Counted from the stretch's first letter, positions 1 to 10,885 are shown. The stretch: 64,000 nt of DNA from Myotis daubentonii (GCF_963259705.1 NC_081847.1:68097754-68161753), one strand, 5' to 3'. Numbers and translations: made by a program. The notes: a model not told the origin generated them from the sequence alone.

Positions 1-82
1 AAAAACCATTCTTAGCTCACAAGCTGCACAAAAACAGGCGGCCGGCTGGGTTTGGCTGGCAGCCGGAGTTGGCGGACCCCTG
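1..82. repeat. hAT-Charlie-type DNA transposon, terminal part
   Basis: The window opens inside an old non-autonomous hAT element. It ends with GGCGGACCCCTG, the inverted form of the CAGGGGTC... terminus typical of mammalian hAT-Charlie MITEs, preceded by the ACAAAAACAGGCGGC segment of the same (MER58-like) family. The element at 4323-4532 looks like a relative in the opposite orientation. Subfamily is from memory. Confidence 0.6.
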
Positions 83-339
83 ATTTAGAAGACGAAGAGG
101 AGTTTGCCAGGCAGACAGGAGAAGGGTATTCCAGGCAGTGAGACTGGCAGGGACAGGGAAGTGGCAGGGAAGAAACGATTTAACGGAAAAGGTGGGATCA
201 GAACGCCAGGCTCTGGACTCCCAATGCAGGCTTCTGCCACTTGCCCGGGGAACAAAAAACAAACCAGTGAAGGGGGCTGGTGGGGACTTCAGTGAGCAGA
301 AGAGGGGGTGGCCCCTCCTTATCTAGCGCCTGCCCAGTG

Positions 340-1290
340 TTGCCAAATTCTTCTGTGAAATGTACTCATTGCACAAATGTTTTCGGAGAGCTTAATATGT
401 GCAGGACCATTCCAGGCACTGGCGTGACCATGGGGTCAAAACAGATTAAAGACGCTGCTTGCAAAGTAATGGGGGACAGATGTGAACCAATCGCCTATGT
501 AGCATGTTAGAGGGTGGTAAGTGCTGTGGAGAAACATCCCCAGGGCAGGGGGTAGAAGTGTCGCGGGTAGTATGAGTTTTTAGAGGCGGATCCGGGAAAC
601 CTTAGTGAGATGGGGGCATTTGAGTCAAGTCTGGAAAGATTCGCCGAATGAGTTGTGGGTTATCCTTTCCCTCGGACAGTGGTCGGCAAACTGCGGCTCG
701 GCAAACTGCGGCTCGCGAGCCACATGCAGCTCTTTGGCCCCTCGAGTGTGGCCACGAAGTTTCAATCACACTGTACATGCGCGCCTGCACGTGGTATTTT
801 GTGGAAGGGCCACACTCAAAGGGCCACAGAGCCGCATGTGGCTCGGGAGCCGCCGTTTGCCGACCACGGCAACAGCAGTCCAGGAAAAGGAGGAAGCAAA
901 TAAATGCAAAGGTCCCAAGGAGGAAGCCTGCCTGGAATGTCCTAGAAACAGTGAGGGGTCTGTGTGGCTGGAACAGAGGGAGAGGAGGGAAAGTGGAAGG
1001 AGCTGAGGGTAATAGGGCCGACCATGCAGGACACTGTGGGCCACTGTGAGGTTTCTGGGTTTTGTTCCGAGTAGGTGGGAGCCATGGAGGGTTCTGAGAA
1101 AAGGAAAGAGAGGATCTGACTTAGGTCCTCACAGAATCCCCCTGGCTGCATGTAGAGAATGGACAGTAGGTGGGTAAGAGTGGAGGTAGGGAGAAGTCAT
1201 CAGACTCTGGATATTTGCATTTTGAAGGCAGAGCTGTAGAATTTGCTGATGTTTAGGCCGTGGGGCGTGAGAAATTCAGATCTTACTGTG
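340..1290. repeat. Ancient ~1 kb mammal-wide repeat, interrupted by a hAT element
   Basis: This stretch has the wording of a very common ancient mammalian repeat: increment phrases such as AAGTGCTGTGGAGAAA, ACATTTGAGT-like, GTGGCTGGAACAGAG, GGGAGCCATGGAGGGTTCTGAG and GGATCTGACTTAGGT, in the usual order. I recognise the pattern but am not sure of the family name (L2-related or other). Diverged relatives occur at about 25770-26110, 33045-33360, 42880-43610, 57330-57900 and 58790-59300. The hAT element at 677-869 interrupts it. Confidence 0.5.
677..869. mobile_element. Non-autonomous hAT (bat nhAT) element
   Basis: The left end CAGTGGTCGGCAAACTGCGG and the right end ...CCGTTTGCCGACCACGG form imperfect terminal inverted repeats about 17 bp long. 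The interior is GC-rich and CpG-containing (GAGCCACATG..., GGGCCACAGAGCCGCATGTGG). A 15-bp piece of the left end (GGCTCGGCAAACTGC) is tandemly duplicated. The flanking octamers do not match, so no target duplication survives. The layout matches MITE-like nhATs abundant in vespertilionid bats. Confidence 0.75.
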
Positions 1291-2160
1291 AAAACGTCCT
1301 ATCTATAATCAATGGCAACTAAGTCAATTTTAAAAATATCTTCCTGTGGGCCATCAAAGCTGCCACCTTTCTCCCAACCAGGCCTGTCTCCATGTTTTCA
1401 CTTTTTATCATGACTTTATCTCTTTTCACGTTCCTGTGAACTTTTCCAGGCCAGACTGGAAACCACCCTCAATTAAGGGCGGAGACTGTGTTATTTATTT
1501 CTTGGTATCTCACCATGAAATTAGTGAGTGTGGGGGTGGTTAACAGTTCAATAGAAATTTGTGGATCCCGTAACCGAGGCGGAACTTTCTGAGAGAGTCA
1601 GGCTGTGTTCCTTTCAGACCCTGTGGTCACGGCTCTTGAAATACTTTCCCCCCCCTAAACCTGTTCAGATTATCTATCCTTAAAAACAAACCAACCAACA
1701 AACAAACACACCAAAAACCCCCACATTTTTCTCTCCTTCTAGATACAGTCCAGTTGGGCCAGGTTTCTCAGAAGCATTGGTGCTCCTGAACAATTTCTCT
1801 GCTTGCGTGCGGGCCGTCCCTGCCCCTCTGAAGCTGGTGTCTGCCCCCAACGTCCCTTCCAAAGGTCACTGTGACAGGACGTCCCGCTGCCAGGCTGCAG
1901 CAGCCTCTTCTACGTCTTTGCTGTACTCACCTCTGGGGCTTTTGTTGCTGCTCTATGGCCCTTGCTTCTGGAAACTGTTGGTTCCTGTAAAGCTCCTCCT
2001 TCCTGGATTCCCCATCTTCCCACCCACTGGCATCTCCCAGGTCTCTCCCTTCTCCTCCACTAAGTGTCCTAAGTCAACAGATAGAAAAGCTAGCACCAAG
2101 GGGCCAGGAAGGTAAAGACAAGGATTGAAGTGAGCTGAACGTGCTCTTTGGACACAGACA
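1290..2160. other. Intergenic DNA, partly L2 3' end, otherwise unassigned
   Basis: About 1440-1565 resembles an L2 3' end (AAGGGCGGAGACTGTG...TTATTTATTTCTTGGTATCTCACC). A short AAAC-rich tract lies at 1683-1708. The remainder, including a C/T-rich stretch at 1800-2080 with many short ORFs, shows no gene signature or repeat that I recognise. Confidence 0.45.
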
Positions 2161-2162
2161 CA

Positions 2163-2620
2163 CTTGGGTTGTTAAATAGTAACAGTAGATGACACTTCCT
2201 GAATATTTAACAAGTGCTCATCACTGTGCTAAGCACTTTGCATTTTAAAAAACATGTATTTTTATTGATTTCAGAGAGGAAGGGAGAGGGATGGAGAGAC
2301 AGAAACATCGATGATGAGAGAGACACATTGATAGGCGGCCTCCTGCATGTCCCCTACCAGGGATCGAGCCTGCAACCTGGGCATGTGCCCTGACTGGGAA
2401 TCAAACCGTGACCTTCTGGCTCATAGGTTGACGCTTGAGCCACACCAGCTGGGCTAAGCACTTTACATTTGTGTTAAATCTCATAACAATACTTGGAGGT
2501 GGCTATGATCACTATTCCCATTTTTAGGTGGGAAACTGAGGACAGAGAAGTTGAATCACTTGCCTGAGGTTACCCAGCATGATGATGGCACAGACATGAT
2601 TTGAACCCAGGGCTTTCAGC
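2163..2620 (-). repeat. MIR SINE split by a VES SINE
   Basis: MIR-type wording in minus orientation (AAGTGCTCATCACTGTGCTAAGCACTTTGCA, later TTAGGTGGGAAACTGAG and GATTTGAACCCAGG) is interrupted at 2247-2454. The MIR resumes with a repeat of the last 16 bases before the break. Confidence 0.85.
2247..2454 (-). mobile_element. VES SINE (bat tRNA-derived)
   Basis: Reading on the minus strand, it has the tRNA-like head (GCCCAGCTGGTGTGGCTCA with A and B box equivalents), the GGCACATGCCCAGGTTGCAGGC middle and the CTCTCTGAAATCAATAAAAA tail. The target duplication is TAAGCACTTTGCATTT / TAAGCACTTTACATTT. Confidence 0.92.
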
Positions 2621-2949
2621 TCCAGGGATGTGAACATAATCCCCCCCCTCCCCACTAAAACTTTGATGCTATCTTCTCCTGACCACCCCATTTTGCCAAA
2701 ATCAGAGATTCTACCCACTAACCATTATCTCATGAGTTGATCTTCTTGCAGTATCTGGTGGTAGAAATCCTGACCCTTTGGCCGATTTTATTAACCCTGT
2801 TGGGTTATTGTACATAAATGCACGAGAAAAGTTCTGCAAGGAAGCTGTCCCAATAGCTGACAGCATTATTCTAGGGGAGTGGTGGGTGCTGGGTGGTTGT
2901 TCAAAGGCACGTTAGCTTTATAGGGGAATATACCTATGTATTACTTATG

Positions 2950-3090
2950 CAATGAAAAAGCAGTAATAATAAGCAACTGGAACCCTCATACAGTGCTGGT
3001 GGAAATAAAAACCAGCACAATTTTTTTTGGGAAAACTATTGGCAATTTCTCACAAAAGTTAAACATGTGCTTCAGCAATCCTACCTCTGG
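2950..3090 (+). repeat. Old L1 (3' region) fragment
   Basis: ACTGGAACCCTCATACAGTGCTGGTGG, GGGAAAACTATTGGCAATTTC and AGCAATCC are diverged forms of the L1 ORF2/3' sequence found in ancient mammalian L1 copies. Confidence 0.7.
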
Positions 3091-4320
3091 TGCTGTGCAG
3101 TATCCTTCCTGTCTGTGCCCACTGATGCCCGTCTACAGCAGGGCTTTCAACAGGCCCTGGCTGAAGCCAAGTCACCAGCTCCCAGTGGCCTCCCTGCCCA
3201 CCTTAAGGATGGAGGTGACCCCCTCCTCCGCAGTCCAGCCTGGCCTTTTGTTCATCTCACAGGACCACTCCCTTTTCGAACAACCCCAACAGCTGAAACA
3301 GCGGAAACAGCCCGAGGTGGCTACAACTGTCTTCAACCTTGGTCTTGCCCTGCCCCTCCACACCTCCGCCTGGATCCAAAGATAAAAAGCCTCCCAAAAG
3401 CTGGGGCCTCAGCGCCTTGCTCTCGGAGAGCACTTTGTAGACGCTCCCTGAGTCTCAGCAAAACTTCTATTGTGTTGCCAACGGCAGAAAACACTGCCAG
3501 TGGCCCAGTTGCTCCCAGACCAAAGTTGCCTCAGCTACCACACCCCTCCCAGCCCACCGTTGGGGCGCTCGAGCTCCCCGGGAGGCCAGAGGGCAGGAGA
3601 GGAGTGAGCTGGGCACTTGACCCTGCTGTCTGCCCAGGTTTCAGCTTCCACCCCTCCATCCTACCCTTACTCCCCTGCCCAACGCGGCTCTCTCTAGGCT
3701 AAGAAAACCAGGGAGGGGGAGCAGGCAGGCCAGAGGTGGCCAGTTTGACCTTTAAAGTCGAGGCAGGAGTTTCTACAAAGCTTCTGGGAGTCCCCTAAAT
3801 ATCTGTTCCTACCCCTCTGGGGCGCGGAGGTCATGCTCTCGGTTCCTCATTAGCCTGGGATGGGTTCAGTGTTGGGTGAAAGTGTGAAAAGCTAGGGACC
3901 TACCCAGGCCTGGGGCCTGCTTTGGGGCTTTCTAAAAAATTAAGTGCACAGATCCTGGACAGAGAAGCGCCTCATGTAAAGCATAGTGCTAGGCTCTGGG
4001 GACTCAGAAAAAAAAAAGCACCCTGTCCTCCAGGGCCACATGGAGCAGGACTGGACTCCCCTGGTGCACAGATTGTCTGCTGCTGGCTCCTGTTCTCACT
4101 GGTCTTGGCTTGGATTGTTCATGGGACCACCTCTAAACGAAAGCCATTCATTCACTCACTCACTTATTCAATCAGTCTATTGCAGGTGAGGTAATGTGTT
4201 AGGTTCTGTGTGGGACCCAAAAGGGGACTGAGAAAAGAAGCTGACTAAAGCAAGATCAGGACATATGATATAAATGTCTACATAGAGATTTAGAGAAAGG
4301 AGAGATCGCTTTTTGTCTAG
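3091..4320. other. Intergenic DNA without recognised gene
   Basis: This is moderately GC-rich unique-looking sequence with a Pro/Ser-rich open frame of 211 codons (3067-3702, +). That frame has no domain I recognise, starts inside an L1 fragment and is best explained by low stop-codon density. The rest is unassigned. Confidence 0.4.
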
Positions 4321-4322
4321 CT

Positions 4323-4532
4323 CAGGGATTGGCAAATTGTGGCCTGAAGGCTATGGTTTTTATCAATAAAGTTATATTGGAATGCAGCCACACCCATTCA
4401 TTTCCATATTGTCTTTGGCTGCTGTTAGTGATACAAAAGCAGAATTGGAGAATTGGGGCACAGACCGCACGGCACTGAAAGCCTTAAATATTTACTGTCT
4501 AGTCCTTCACAGAAGAAGTTTGCCAACCCCTA
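4323..4532. repeat. hAT-Charlie-type DNA transposon, near complete
   Basis: The left end CAGGGATTGGCAAATTGTGG and right end GTTTGCCAACCCCTA are inverted repeats. The interior carries AATAAAGTTATATTGGAATGCAGCCACACCCATTCA, the sequence expected of the common MER58-like MITE with its AATAAA-like string. Many substitutions show an old insertion. Confidence 0.75.
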
Positions 4533-4814
4533 ATCTAACATAGATTAGGAATTTGCAGCTGCACACAACAGAACCCACTCTAGTAATTTTATCAATGATT
4601 ATGGGTGTTCACAGCCCTTCCAGGGGGCCCAGGAAGCCAGTCAGAGACCACAACCATAGAACGTTGCCCAAACCACTTTGTGACATGGCCCCAGTGATGA
4701 CCCCTCTGAGCACAGACACCCCAACCAGCAATGTCGATGCTGGGTTTCTGAATACCAAAACCTCTGCTGCCACTGCCCCCAAAGCTGGATGCCCCTGACA
4801 TTGCTTGGTCAGGT

Positions 4815-5000
4815 AAATAAAATCCGTACATACCCTATGACCCAGCAATTCCATTTCTGGTAGACAACCTAAAAATAAAATCTTGCTCACAGATGTAAAT
4901 GGAAATATGTATGAGGATGTGTCACAGTGTTGCTTCAAGGAATTAGAGGCATTAGTGTCTTGCACTAGGAAATGGATACAGAGAATATGTTGTACTGGTT
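4815..5000 (+). repeat. Old L1 fragment
   Basis: TACCCTATGACCCAGCAATTCCATTTCTGG is the diverged L1 ORF2 end. The sequence continues through a degenerate L1 stretch to about 4990. Confidence 0.75.
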
Positions 5001-5409
5001 AGGGTTAATATTCACTGCTATAATAAATAGGCCCTAATGTATGTAAAGTGTCAGGCCCACTGGAAGTTGTATTTTTTGTTCATATAATAGTCCAAGGTGA
5101 ATGTTACTGATGGGTGAGTCTGGCTCCCCTCCCCACAGGCATTCTGACCCAGGTTGAGGGTGACTCTGCCACCTTAAACCCATTGACTTCTAAGGTCACC
5201 CTGGGATCCTCATACCAACTAGCTTAGAAGGGAAAAGAGCATAGAGGAGATGGCAAGGGAGAAGTTTCTTGGGCTGGCATCCATGGGCTAACGTGTCTTA
5301 GTGTGGCTCCACCTATCTGCAGGGGAGACTGGGAAATGTAGTCCCTGAGTGTGTTCTGCAAGAGGAAAAAACTGCTTGTGGGGAACAGCCAGCAGTCTCT
5401 ACCACAGTG

Positions 5410-5760
5410 ATACATGTAAATAACAAAATACTAAGCAAGAGTCGGAAATAATGCATTTTATTTACAAATAGCATCAAGGAATGATCCCAAAGACATGATG
5501 TTGAGTGAAAAAATAAGATAGCATCAGATTCACAACTCTGTACCATTTATGTAAAAATTTAAAAACAATCATAAAACAGCACTTCAGCTCCTCGTATATA
5601 TATATTTTTTTACTCTATTTGGATATGCATACACCCCAGCAAGTGTATGGCATATGGATAGAAAGAACATACTTTAAATATACCTGAGTGGGTGTCTGTG
5701 GGGGAGGGGGAAATAGAAGGAGTGGAGATGGGTGACAAAAGCAAAAATAAGTGAATATAA
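5410..5760 (+). repeat. Old L1 3' end, diverged
   Basis: GATCCCAAAGACATGATGTTGAGTGAAAAAA and the following ...TCTGTACCATTTATGTAAAAATT are typical of ancient L1 ORF2 end and 3'UTR. A short TATA repeat lies at 5595-5606. Confidence 0.65.
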
Positions 5761-5859
5761 AACAAAATAGAGGCCATACTTAGAGGCCGCTGATGGTGTG
5801 CCATGGCCTCAGGAGTGTGGTTAACTAATTGTGTGCATTTAAGGTCTAGATTTAAAGAA

Positions 5860-6462
5860 GGGGTAAAAGGGAATGTATTAAAGAATAAAATTAATATATA
5901 TCCATTGTAGGAAATTTGGGAAATATGAGTATAAAGACAAAAACAAATACCCATAATTCTACTGCCCGGATGTAACTACTCCTGTTATTTTTATATATTT
6001 CCTTCCTGTCTTTTTTGTATGAATATGTGATATATATTGACAATATTGAGATCACAGTCTATGTTTAGTTTACATTCCACTATTTTCCTTTCCATTTATT
6101 CATGGATCATGACCAGTGCCCTATTCCATTAAATACACTTTGATAGCAGACTTCTAAATGGTTAAGTAAGTTTCCAAATTGTGTATATATTATACTGTGT
6201 TTAACTCTTTAACTATTAGTGAAAATTTAGATCCTTTCAAAAATGGGGCTATTGTAAGTAGCACTACAGTGAACATCTTTGTGCATCAAAATTTGTCTGG
6301 GTGTGTGATTCTATCTGCAGTTTAGGTTCCCCGAATGAGACTAAGTCAAAGGGTATGAGTGTAGATGTGTATAGTTATCTTTCAGGCTTTTGATGCATTT
6401 TAAAGTTGGAGAATTGAAACACATGGAAAAAGTGCATAGAACATAATGTAAATCAAAATAAA
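5860..6462 (-). repeat. Old L1/HAL1-like LINE, minus strand, interrupted by the Helitron
   Basis: The text (ATTCCATTTATTCATGGATC..., CTACAGTGAACATCTTTGTGC, AAGTCAAAGGGTATG) is the reverse complement of an ancient L1 3' region. L1-like minus-strand sequence resumes after the Helitron at 7043. Confidence 0.65.
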
Positions 6463-6649
6463 CTAGAGGCCCGGTGCATGAAATTGATGGACTGGGGGCT
6501 GGGGAGAGGTGTCCCTCAGCCCAGCCTGCACCCTCTCCAATCCGGCAGTCAGACATCCCTCTCACAATCTGGGACTGCTGGCTCGCAACTGCTTGCCTGC
6601 CTGCCTGCCTGATTGCCCCTAATTGCTTCTGCCTGCCAGACTGATCACC

Positions 6650-6830
6650 CCCTAACCACTCCCCTGCCGGCCCAGTTGCCCCTAACTACCCTCCCTTGCT
6701 GGCCTGGTCCCCCCCAACTGCCCTCCCCTGTAGGTCTGGTTGCCCCCAATGGCCCTCCCCTGCTGGCCTGGTCCCCCCAACTGCCCTCCCCTGCTGGTCT
6801 GATCACCCACAACTGCCCTCCCCATCTTGT
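6650..6830. repeat. C-rich tandem repeat inside the Helitron
   Basis: Imperfect units of about 28-32 bp contain GCCCTCCCCTGCTGGCCTGG followed by TCCCCCCAACT or a variant. Variants alternate between ACTGCC, ATGGCC and GGTCTGGTTGCC. The array creates long artificial Gly- or Pro-rich frames on both strands. Confidence 0.8.
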
Positions 6831-6831
6831 G

Positions 6832-7030
6832 GCTGTAGGCGCTGCCATCTTTGAGGGCATGGCAGTCAATTAGCATATTCCCCATCCTGGTTAATTCCAA
6901 CCAGGAATTATTGGCTGTGGGCGCTGCCATCTTTGAGGGTGGGGCAGTCAATAAGCATATTCCCTCCTTATTGACTGTGGGCACCGCCATCTTTGCGACG
7001 GCAGGAGGGTCAATTAGCATATCCCCTCTT
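6832..7030. repeat. Three-copy internal repeat of the Helitron
   Basis: Copies near 6832, 6912 and 6976 share TGTGGGCGCTGCCATCTTTG and an end block CAGTCAATTAGCATATTCCC with small differences. The spacing between copies is about 60-80 bp. Confidence 0.8.
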
Positions 7031-7042
7031 TATTAGATAGGA

Positions 7043-7400
7043 TTATTATAAAGTGAACCTCTGTGAAATCAGTACCTGGGTTAAGAACTATACCATTGCC
7101 AGCCCCTAAAGCCCCTGTATGGCTCACCCAATCCCAAACCCTTCCTCTCCAACCCAGGAGGAAACCACTCTGATTTGTATGTAAATGCTGTATTCTTTTC
7201 TTTATAGCTTTACCACCCAAGTGTGTACCTCTAAGCACTCTAGTTTAATATTGTCTGCTTTGAGCACGATATAAATGGAATCGTACATAATGTGCTCTTG
7301 TATATCTGGCTTCGTTGGCTCTACATTATGTTTTTAAAATTCATCCACATTGTTGCATGGAGCTGTATGTCATTTTTTCTCTGCCACAACTTCTCTTTTG
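7043..7400 (-). repeat. Old L1 3' region, continuation after the Helitron
   Basis: GAACTATACCATTGCCAGCCCC, GAGGAAACCACTCTGATTTG and CATCCACATTGTTGCATGGAGC are the minus-strand reading of an L1M-type 3' UTR. It continues the same old LINE that precedes the Helitron. Confidence 0.75.
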
Positions 7401-7574
7401 TTTTCTCTGAATCTGTGTCAGTTTTGTTCTTTGCTTCAGTTTCACATTTCCGAGGACCTAAAGTTGGGCTGTAGGGGAAGAATCTTCTTTTACTTGCGCT
7501 CTTCAGTTTTTTCAAGCATTTTGTAAGATTTCATTATAAGATCTCATTGTATTCTCACATTTCCTCAGAGAGCT

Positions 7575-7700
7575 GGCAGAGCAGGATTCTTAATGTCCCC
7601 ATTTAACAAATGAGGAAACTGAGACTCAGGCCCATGACGGAAATGACTTGAGCTGGGAACTCTGCCCCATTTCAGTAATGGTAATGAGATCATAGGAGAC
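7575..7700 (-). repeat. MIR SINE fragment
   Basis: The core CCCATTTAACAAATGAGGAAACTGAGACTCAGG is characteristic; the flanks are degenerate. Confidence 0.75.
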
Positions 7701-7779
7701 ACCATCTCATGCCCAGTCTTCTTAAGGAAGCCAGGGAAATGCCACAAATTGGGAATGGACTCTTGCTAACATTTATTCT

Positions 7780-8940
7780 GGTGTCCACTCACTGAATGCC
7801 TCTGCTCCGAACATTGGTATAGCTCAGGTCTCTGTCCTTGTCCTCTTCTCCATCCACATGCCCTCCCTGGGTTATCTCACCCAATCCTGTGGCTTTAATT
7901 CTCACTCACATTCTGACAATGCCTACATTCTTATCTCTAGGTTGATCTCCTCGCTTGAGCCCTGGGATGGTGTGACTGCCAACGCAACATCCCCATGTGG
8001 CTATTGAATTTGACATGTAACACGGCCAAAACAGATTCTCCATCTTCTCCCCCAAACCTGCTCCTCCCACAATCTTCCCCATCCTGGTTAATTCCAACCT
8101 CATCCTTTCAGTTGCTCAGGCCAAACATCTCAGAATCATGATTAATCACCCCCCCCGCCACCTTCTTTCACCCCCGAAACTTCAAATCCTATAGGTTCTC
8201 TTGTTAGGATATATCCAGAATAGCTCATTTCTCCTCATCTGCCCTGTATCACCCTGGTGTAAGCCATCAACATCTCTCACCTGGACGATTGCAGTATCCT
8301 CCTTACAGATCTCATGGCTTCTGACCTCACCCCCTGTAGTCTCTTCTCATAGATCAGTCTGAGGGATCCTGTTAGAACCTGTCAGATCACGTCTCTCCTC
8401 TGTTCCGAACTTTCCTTGGCTTCCACTCACCCGAAGAAAACGCCAAAGTCCTTGCGGCCGCCTGTCCAGCTCACACATCTGGCTCCTCTCTTTCTAGGTG
8501 CATTTCCTACTTCTGCCCTTTGCCTCTTGCTGTCTCCACTCCTGGTTGTTCCTGCCTGACGCCCTTGCACCTGCTGTTTCTTCTGCCTGGAACACATGCA
8601 GGGCCTGATCCCTCACCTCTTTTAGGTCTTTGCTAAAATGTCGCTTCCGGAGTGAGGCCTGTCACTTTCCACCGCTCCCTGTCATGCCCCGTGGTTTGCT
8701 TTTCCCCATAGCCATCACCACCATCTGGCAGACATGGTGTTTGACTTATTGGGGTCTTATTGGCCATCTCTTCTGCCACTAGAATGTCAGCTCCAGGAGG
8801 ACAAAGACTCTTATCTGTTTTGCTCACTGTTCTCAGTGCCTAGCACAGGGCCAGGGACTCACAATGAAGTTTTCTCTCAACCTGGAGTCCAAAATGAGTA
8901 TAGGAGATATTCACCCATTCATTTAATATGTCCACTCATT
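7780..8940 (+). repeat. L2 LINE 3' region
   Basis: A long C/T-rich stretch ends in the L2 3' wording: CTGTTTCTTCTGCCTGGAACA, TAGGTCTTTGCTAAAATGTC, CACTAGAATGTCAGCTCCAGGAGG, CTCAGTGCCTAGCACAGGGCC. About 1.1 kb is recognisable but heavily diverged, as expected for a repeat older than the placental radiation. Confidence 0.75.
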
Positions 8941-8959
8941 TAATATTTAGGTGTGCCTG

Positions 8960-9385
8960 GCACTGTTTTTGATGAGGGAAACAAGATTCTCATAGTCCAC
9001 TGAAAGATGGCTTGGCGTGGATTTAGGCTCAGATATACCTGGATGGCAAAGCTCTGGCCAATCCAGTGGGAGTGGAAGTGACATGTGAAACTTCTAGTTC
9101 AGATTCTTAAAAGGAGCAGGCATCCCTTTCCCTTCCCCCTTTGTCTTCCCACTGGTTGAAATGTGACGCTAGAGCAGCCATGTTGGAGCACATGGTGAAT
9201 ACCACGTGTTAATTGTGGTGTAGGCACATGCTGGAAGGAGCCTGGGCCCCAGCAGCCTGAGGTCTCTGTACCTACTTGGGTTGTTCATGCCTGGACTATA
9301 GCATGAGAGAAATAAGCTCTATTTAAAAGAATTCATTGCTACTTGGGTCCCGTTACAGTGTTTATCATTATCCTAACTAATACAG
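8960..9385. repeat. LTR-like (MaLR/ERVL-type) ancient repeat
   Basis: The sequence carries the wording of an old mammalian LTR, including GAGAAATAAGCTCTATTT and a terminal ...ATCCTAACTAATACAGTGACC. I cannot assign the subfamily from memory. No retroviral coding sequence is present. Confidence 0.45.
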
Positions 9386-9770
9386 TGACCTTGATTGGGT
9401 TTCTTTCTGAGCCTCAGTTTTCTCATCAGTAAAAAAGGGGCAATAGTCCAGCCAGTGTGGCTCAGTGGTTGAGCGTCGACCTATGAACCAGGAGGTCACG
9501 GTTTGATTCCCAGTCGGGGCACATGCCCAGGTTGCGGGCTCAATCCCCAGTGTAGGTGTGCAGGAGGCAATCTATCAGTGATTCTCTCTCATCATTGATG
9601 TTTCTGTCTCTCTCTCCCTCTCCCTTCCTCTCTGAAATCAATAATAATAAAGAAAGTTTTTTAAAGGGTCAATGATAATAGTAGTACTATGAGGGGACGT
9701 TTTGAGAATGTGGTCACATCTTAATAGTGCCTGGCACATAGTGAGCACTCAAAAAATGGTAACAGTTGTT
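9385..9770 (+). repeat. MIR SINE split by a VES SINE
   Basis: CTGAGCCTCAGTTTTCTCATCAG before the break and AATAGTGCCTGGCACATAGTGAGCACTC after it are the two halves of one MIR. Confidence 0.85.
9447..9662 (+). mobile_element. VES SINE
   Basis: It starts GCCAGTGTGGCTCAGTGGTTGAGC (A box), with GGTTTGATTCC (B box), ATCATTGATGTTTCTGTCTC, and tail CTCTGAAATCAATAATAATAA. AAAGGGGCAATAG before and AAAGGGTCAATGATAG after look like the diverged target duplication. Confidence 0.92.
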
Positions 9771-10674
9771 AGAACTCTCCCCCCTTTCAGCAAAGGCTCC
9801 AGGAATGGAATTTGCCCAGGAAATTTCAAAGGCAGGCTGCAGCGTAAATGGCATTTGGAGAGGGCGTGGCTAATTGTGTTTCTGCTGGCTGAAGAGGTAA
9901 AAGTTACCACTGGGATTGCCAGGTGTCTGGATTTGGACTGGGCGGCCCTATTTTTGAGCTTTTCAGTCCAGGAAACTAACTGAAAAAAAAATACACACAC
10001 AAACCAGATGTATAAAAGTGTGTCCAGTATGTCTGTTGAAACCATCTGGCATCCTGGCTGCAGAATTTCAAGATACACCATCCAGATTAATCTCTGGCCT
10101 TGACTAAGTTGTAGAATTTACCTTTTATGCACCAATCTCTTTCTGAACCATTTTCGTGACTTTACCCCAATCCAGGCTTCATGTTACAAACCTTAGGTGC
10201 TGGTCTCCGCTATACTGAAGTAGGAAGAGGGCAATGCTTTTTTCAAAGGATAGGGTGTCCGTAATCCAAAATGGGATGCTATTAATAATCATTCTGGGAC
10301 AACAGGTACAAACCTGGCTTGTCCCATACAAGCTGGGGTGTTCAGTCATGCTTTAATAAAGGAATCAGTTCATTTAAGTGGGGAGAAATCTAGGAGAAAG
10401 AAGGCAGGCATATCAGGTGGAATGCTCTTGGCTGCAAGTAAAGGAAGTTTGACCCAGCTGGCTTAAACAATAAGTTAATAAAGTTATTTTATTAACTTAT
10501 TATACAAGAAGTCTAGAGGTAGGGTGGTTCCACAGTTGGTTAATTCAGAAGCTGAGTGACATCAACGATTCAGGTTCTTTCCATCTGTCATTTTGCCATC
10601 TTCAACTGGTTAGCAATGTCCTTCCTCATGGTGTCAATAGTTGCCAGGCCTCCAAACGTCATGGCCTCACCCAA
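9771..10674. other. Intergenic DNA, mostly unassigned; an old repeat near the end
   Basis: From about 10420 to 10660 the phrase TTGGCTGCAAGTAAAGGAAG...CTGGCTTAAACAATAAGTTAATAAAG matches an ancient repeat family also seen near 32268, 38670 and 59930 (family name not recalled). Nothing gene-like is visible in the rest. Confidence 0.4.
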
Positions 10675-10885
10675 TTACAATAGCTATCACTTAAGTGAAT
10701 GTCAGGCAGTATTCTGAGCACTTTGGATCTATGAACTATTTTAATCAACGTAACAACTCTGTGAGGTTAGAACTCTTATTGTCCCCATTGTACAGAGAGA
10801 CACATCAACGTCCAGAGAGGTTAAGTTGCTTGCACAAAGCCACACAATAAGGAAGTGGTGGGGCTGGGATTTGAACCCAGGAAGC
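10675..10885 (-). repeat. MIR SINE
   Basis: Nearly full length: TCTGAGCACTTTGGATCTATG, GTCCCCATTGTACAGAGAGA, AGAGAGGTTAAGTTGCTTGC and GGGATTTGAACCCAGG are all present. Confidence 0.9.

Larger units (their letters stand above)
6463..7042 (-). mobile_element. HeliBat-type non-autonomous Helitron
   Basis: On the minus strand the element begins TCCTATCTAATAAAGAGGGG and ends ...CACCGGGCCTCTAG, the 5'-TC and 3'-CTAG ends diagnostic of bat Helitrons. It lies exactly between A (6462) and T (7043), as Helitrons do, with no target duplication. The interior holds two blocks of tandem-like repeats: a roughly 30-bp C-rich unit (about 6650-6830) and a 60-70-bp unit with CGCTGCCATCTTTG (about 6832-7030, three copies). 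No Rep/helicase coding sequence is present. Confidence 0.92.

Noticed and set aside
3067..3702. 211-codon open frame on the plus strand
   Set aside because: It starts inside an L1 fragment, is proline/serine-rich with no domain, and has no promoter or exon signals.
6650..7030. CRISPR-like array of repeats
   Set aside because: The repeats are imperfect, units are of unequal length, and they lie inside a Helitron in a mammalian genome.
8960..9385. Endogenous retrovirus genes
   Set aside because: Only LTR-like wording is seen; no gag, pol or env similarity.
9447..9520. tRNA gene
   Set aside because: The A and B box-like motifs belong to the tRNA-derived head of a VES SINE; the sequence does not fold as a full cloverleaf and continues into the SINE body.
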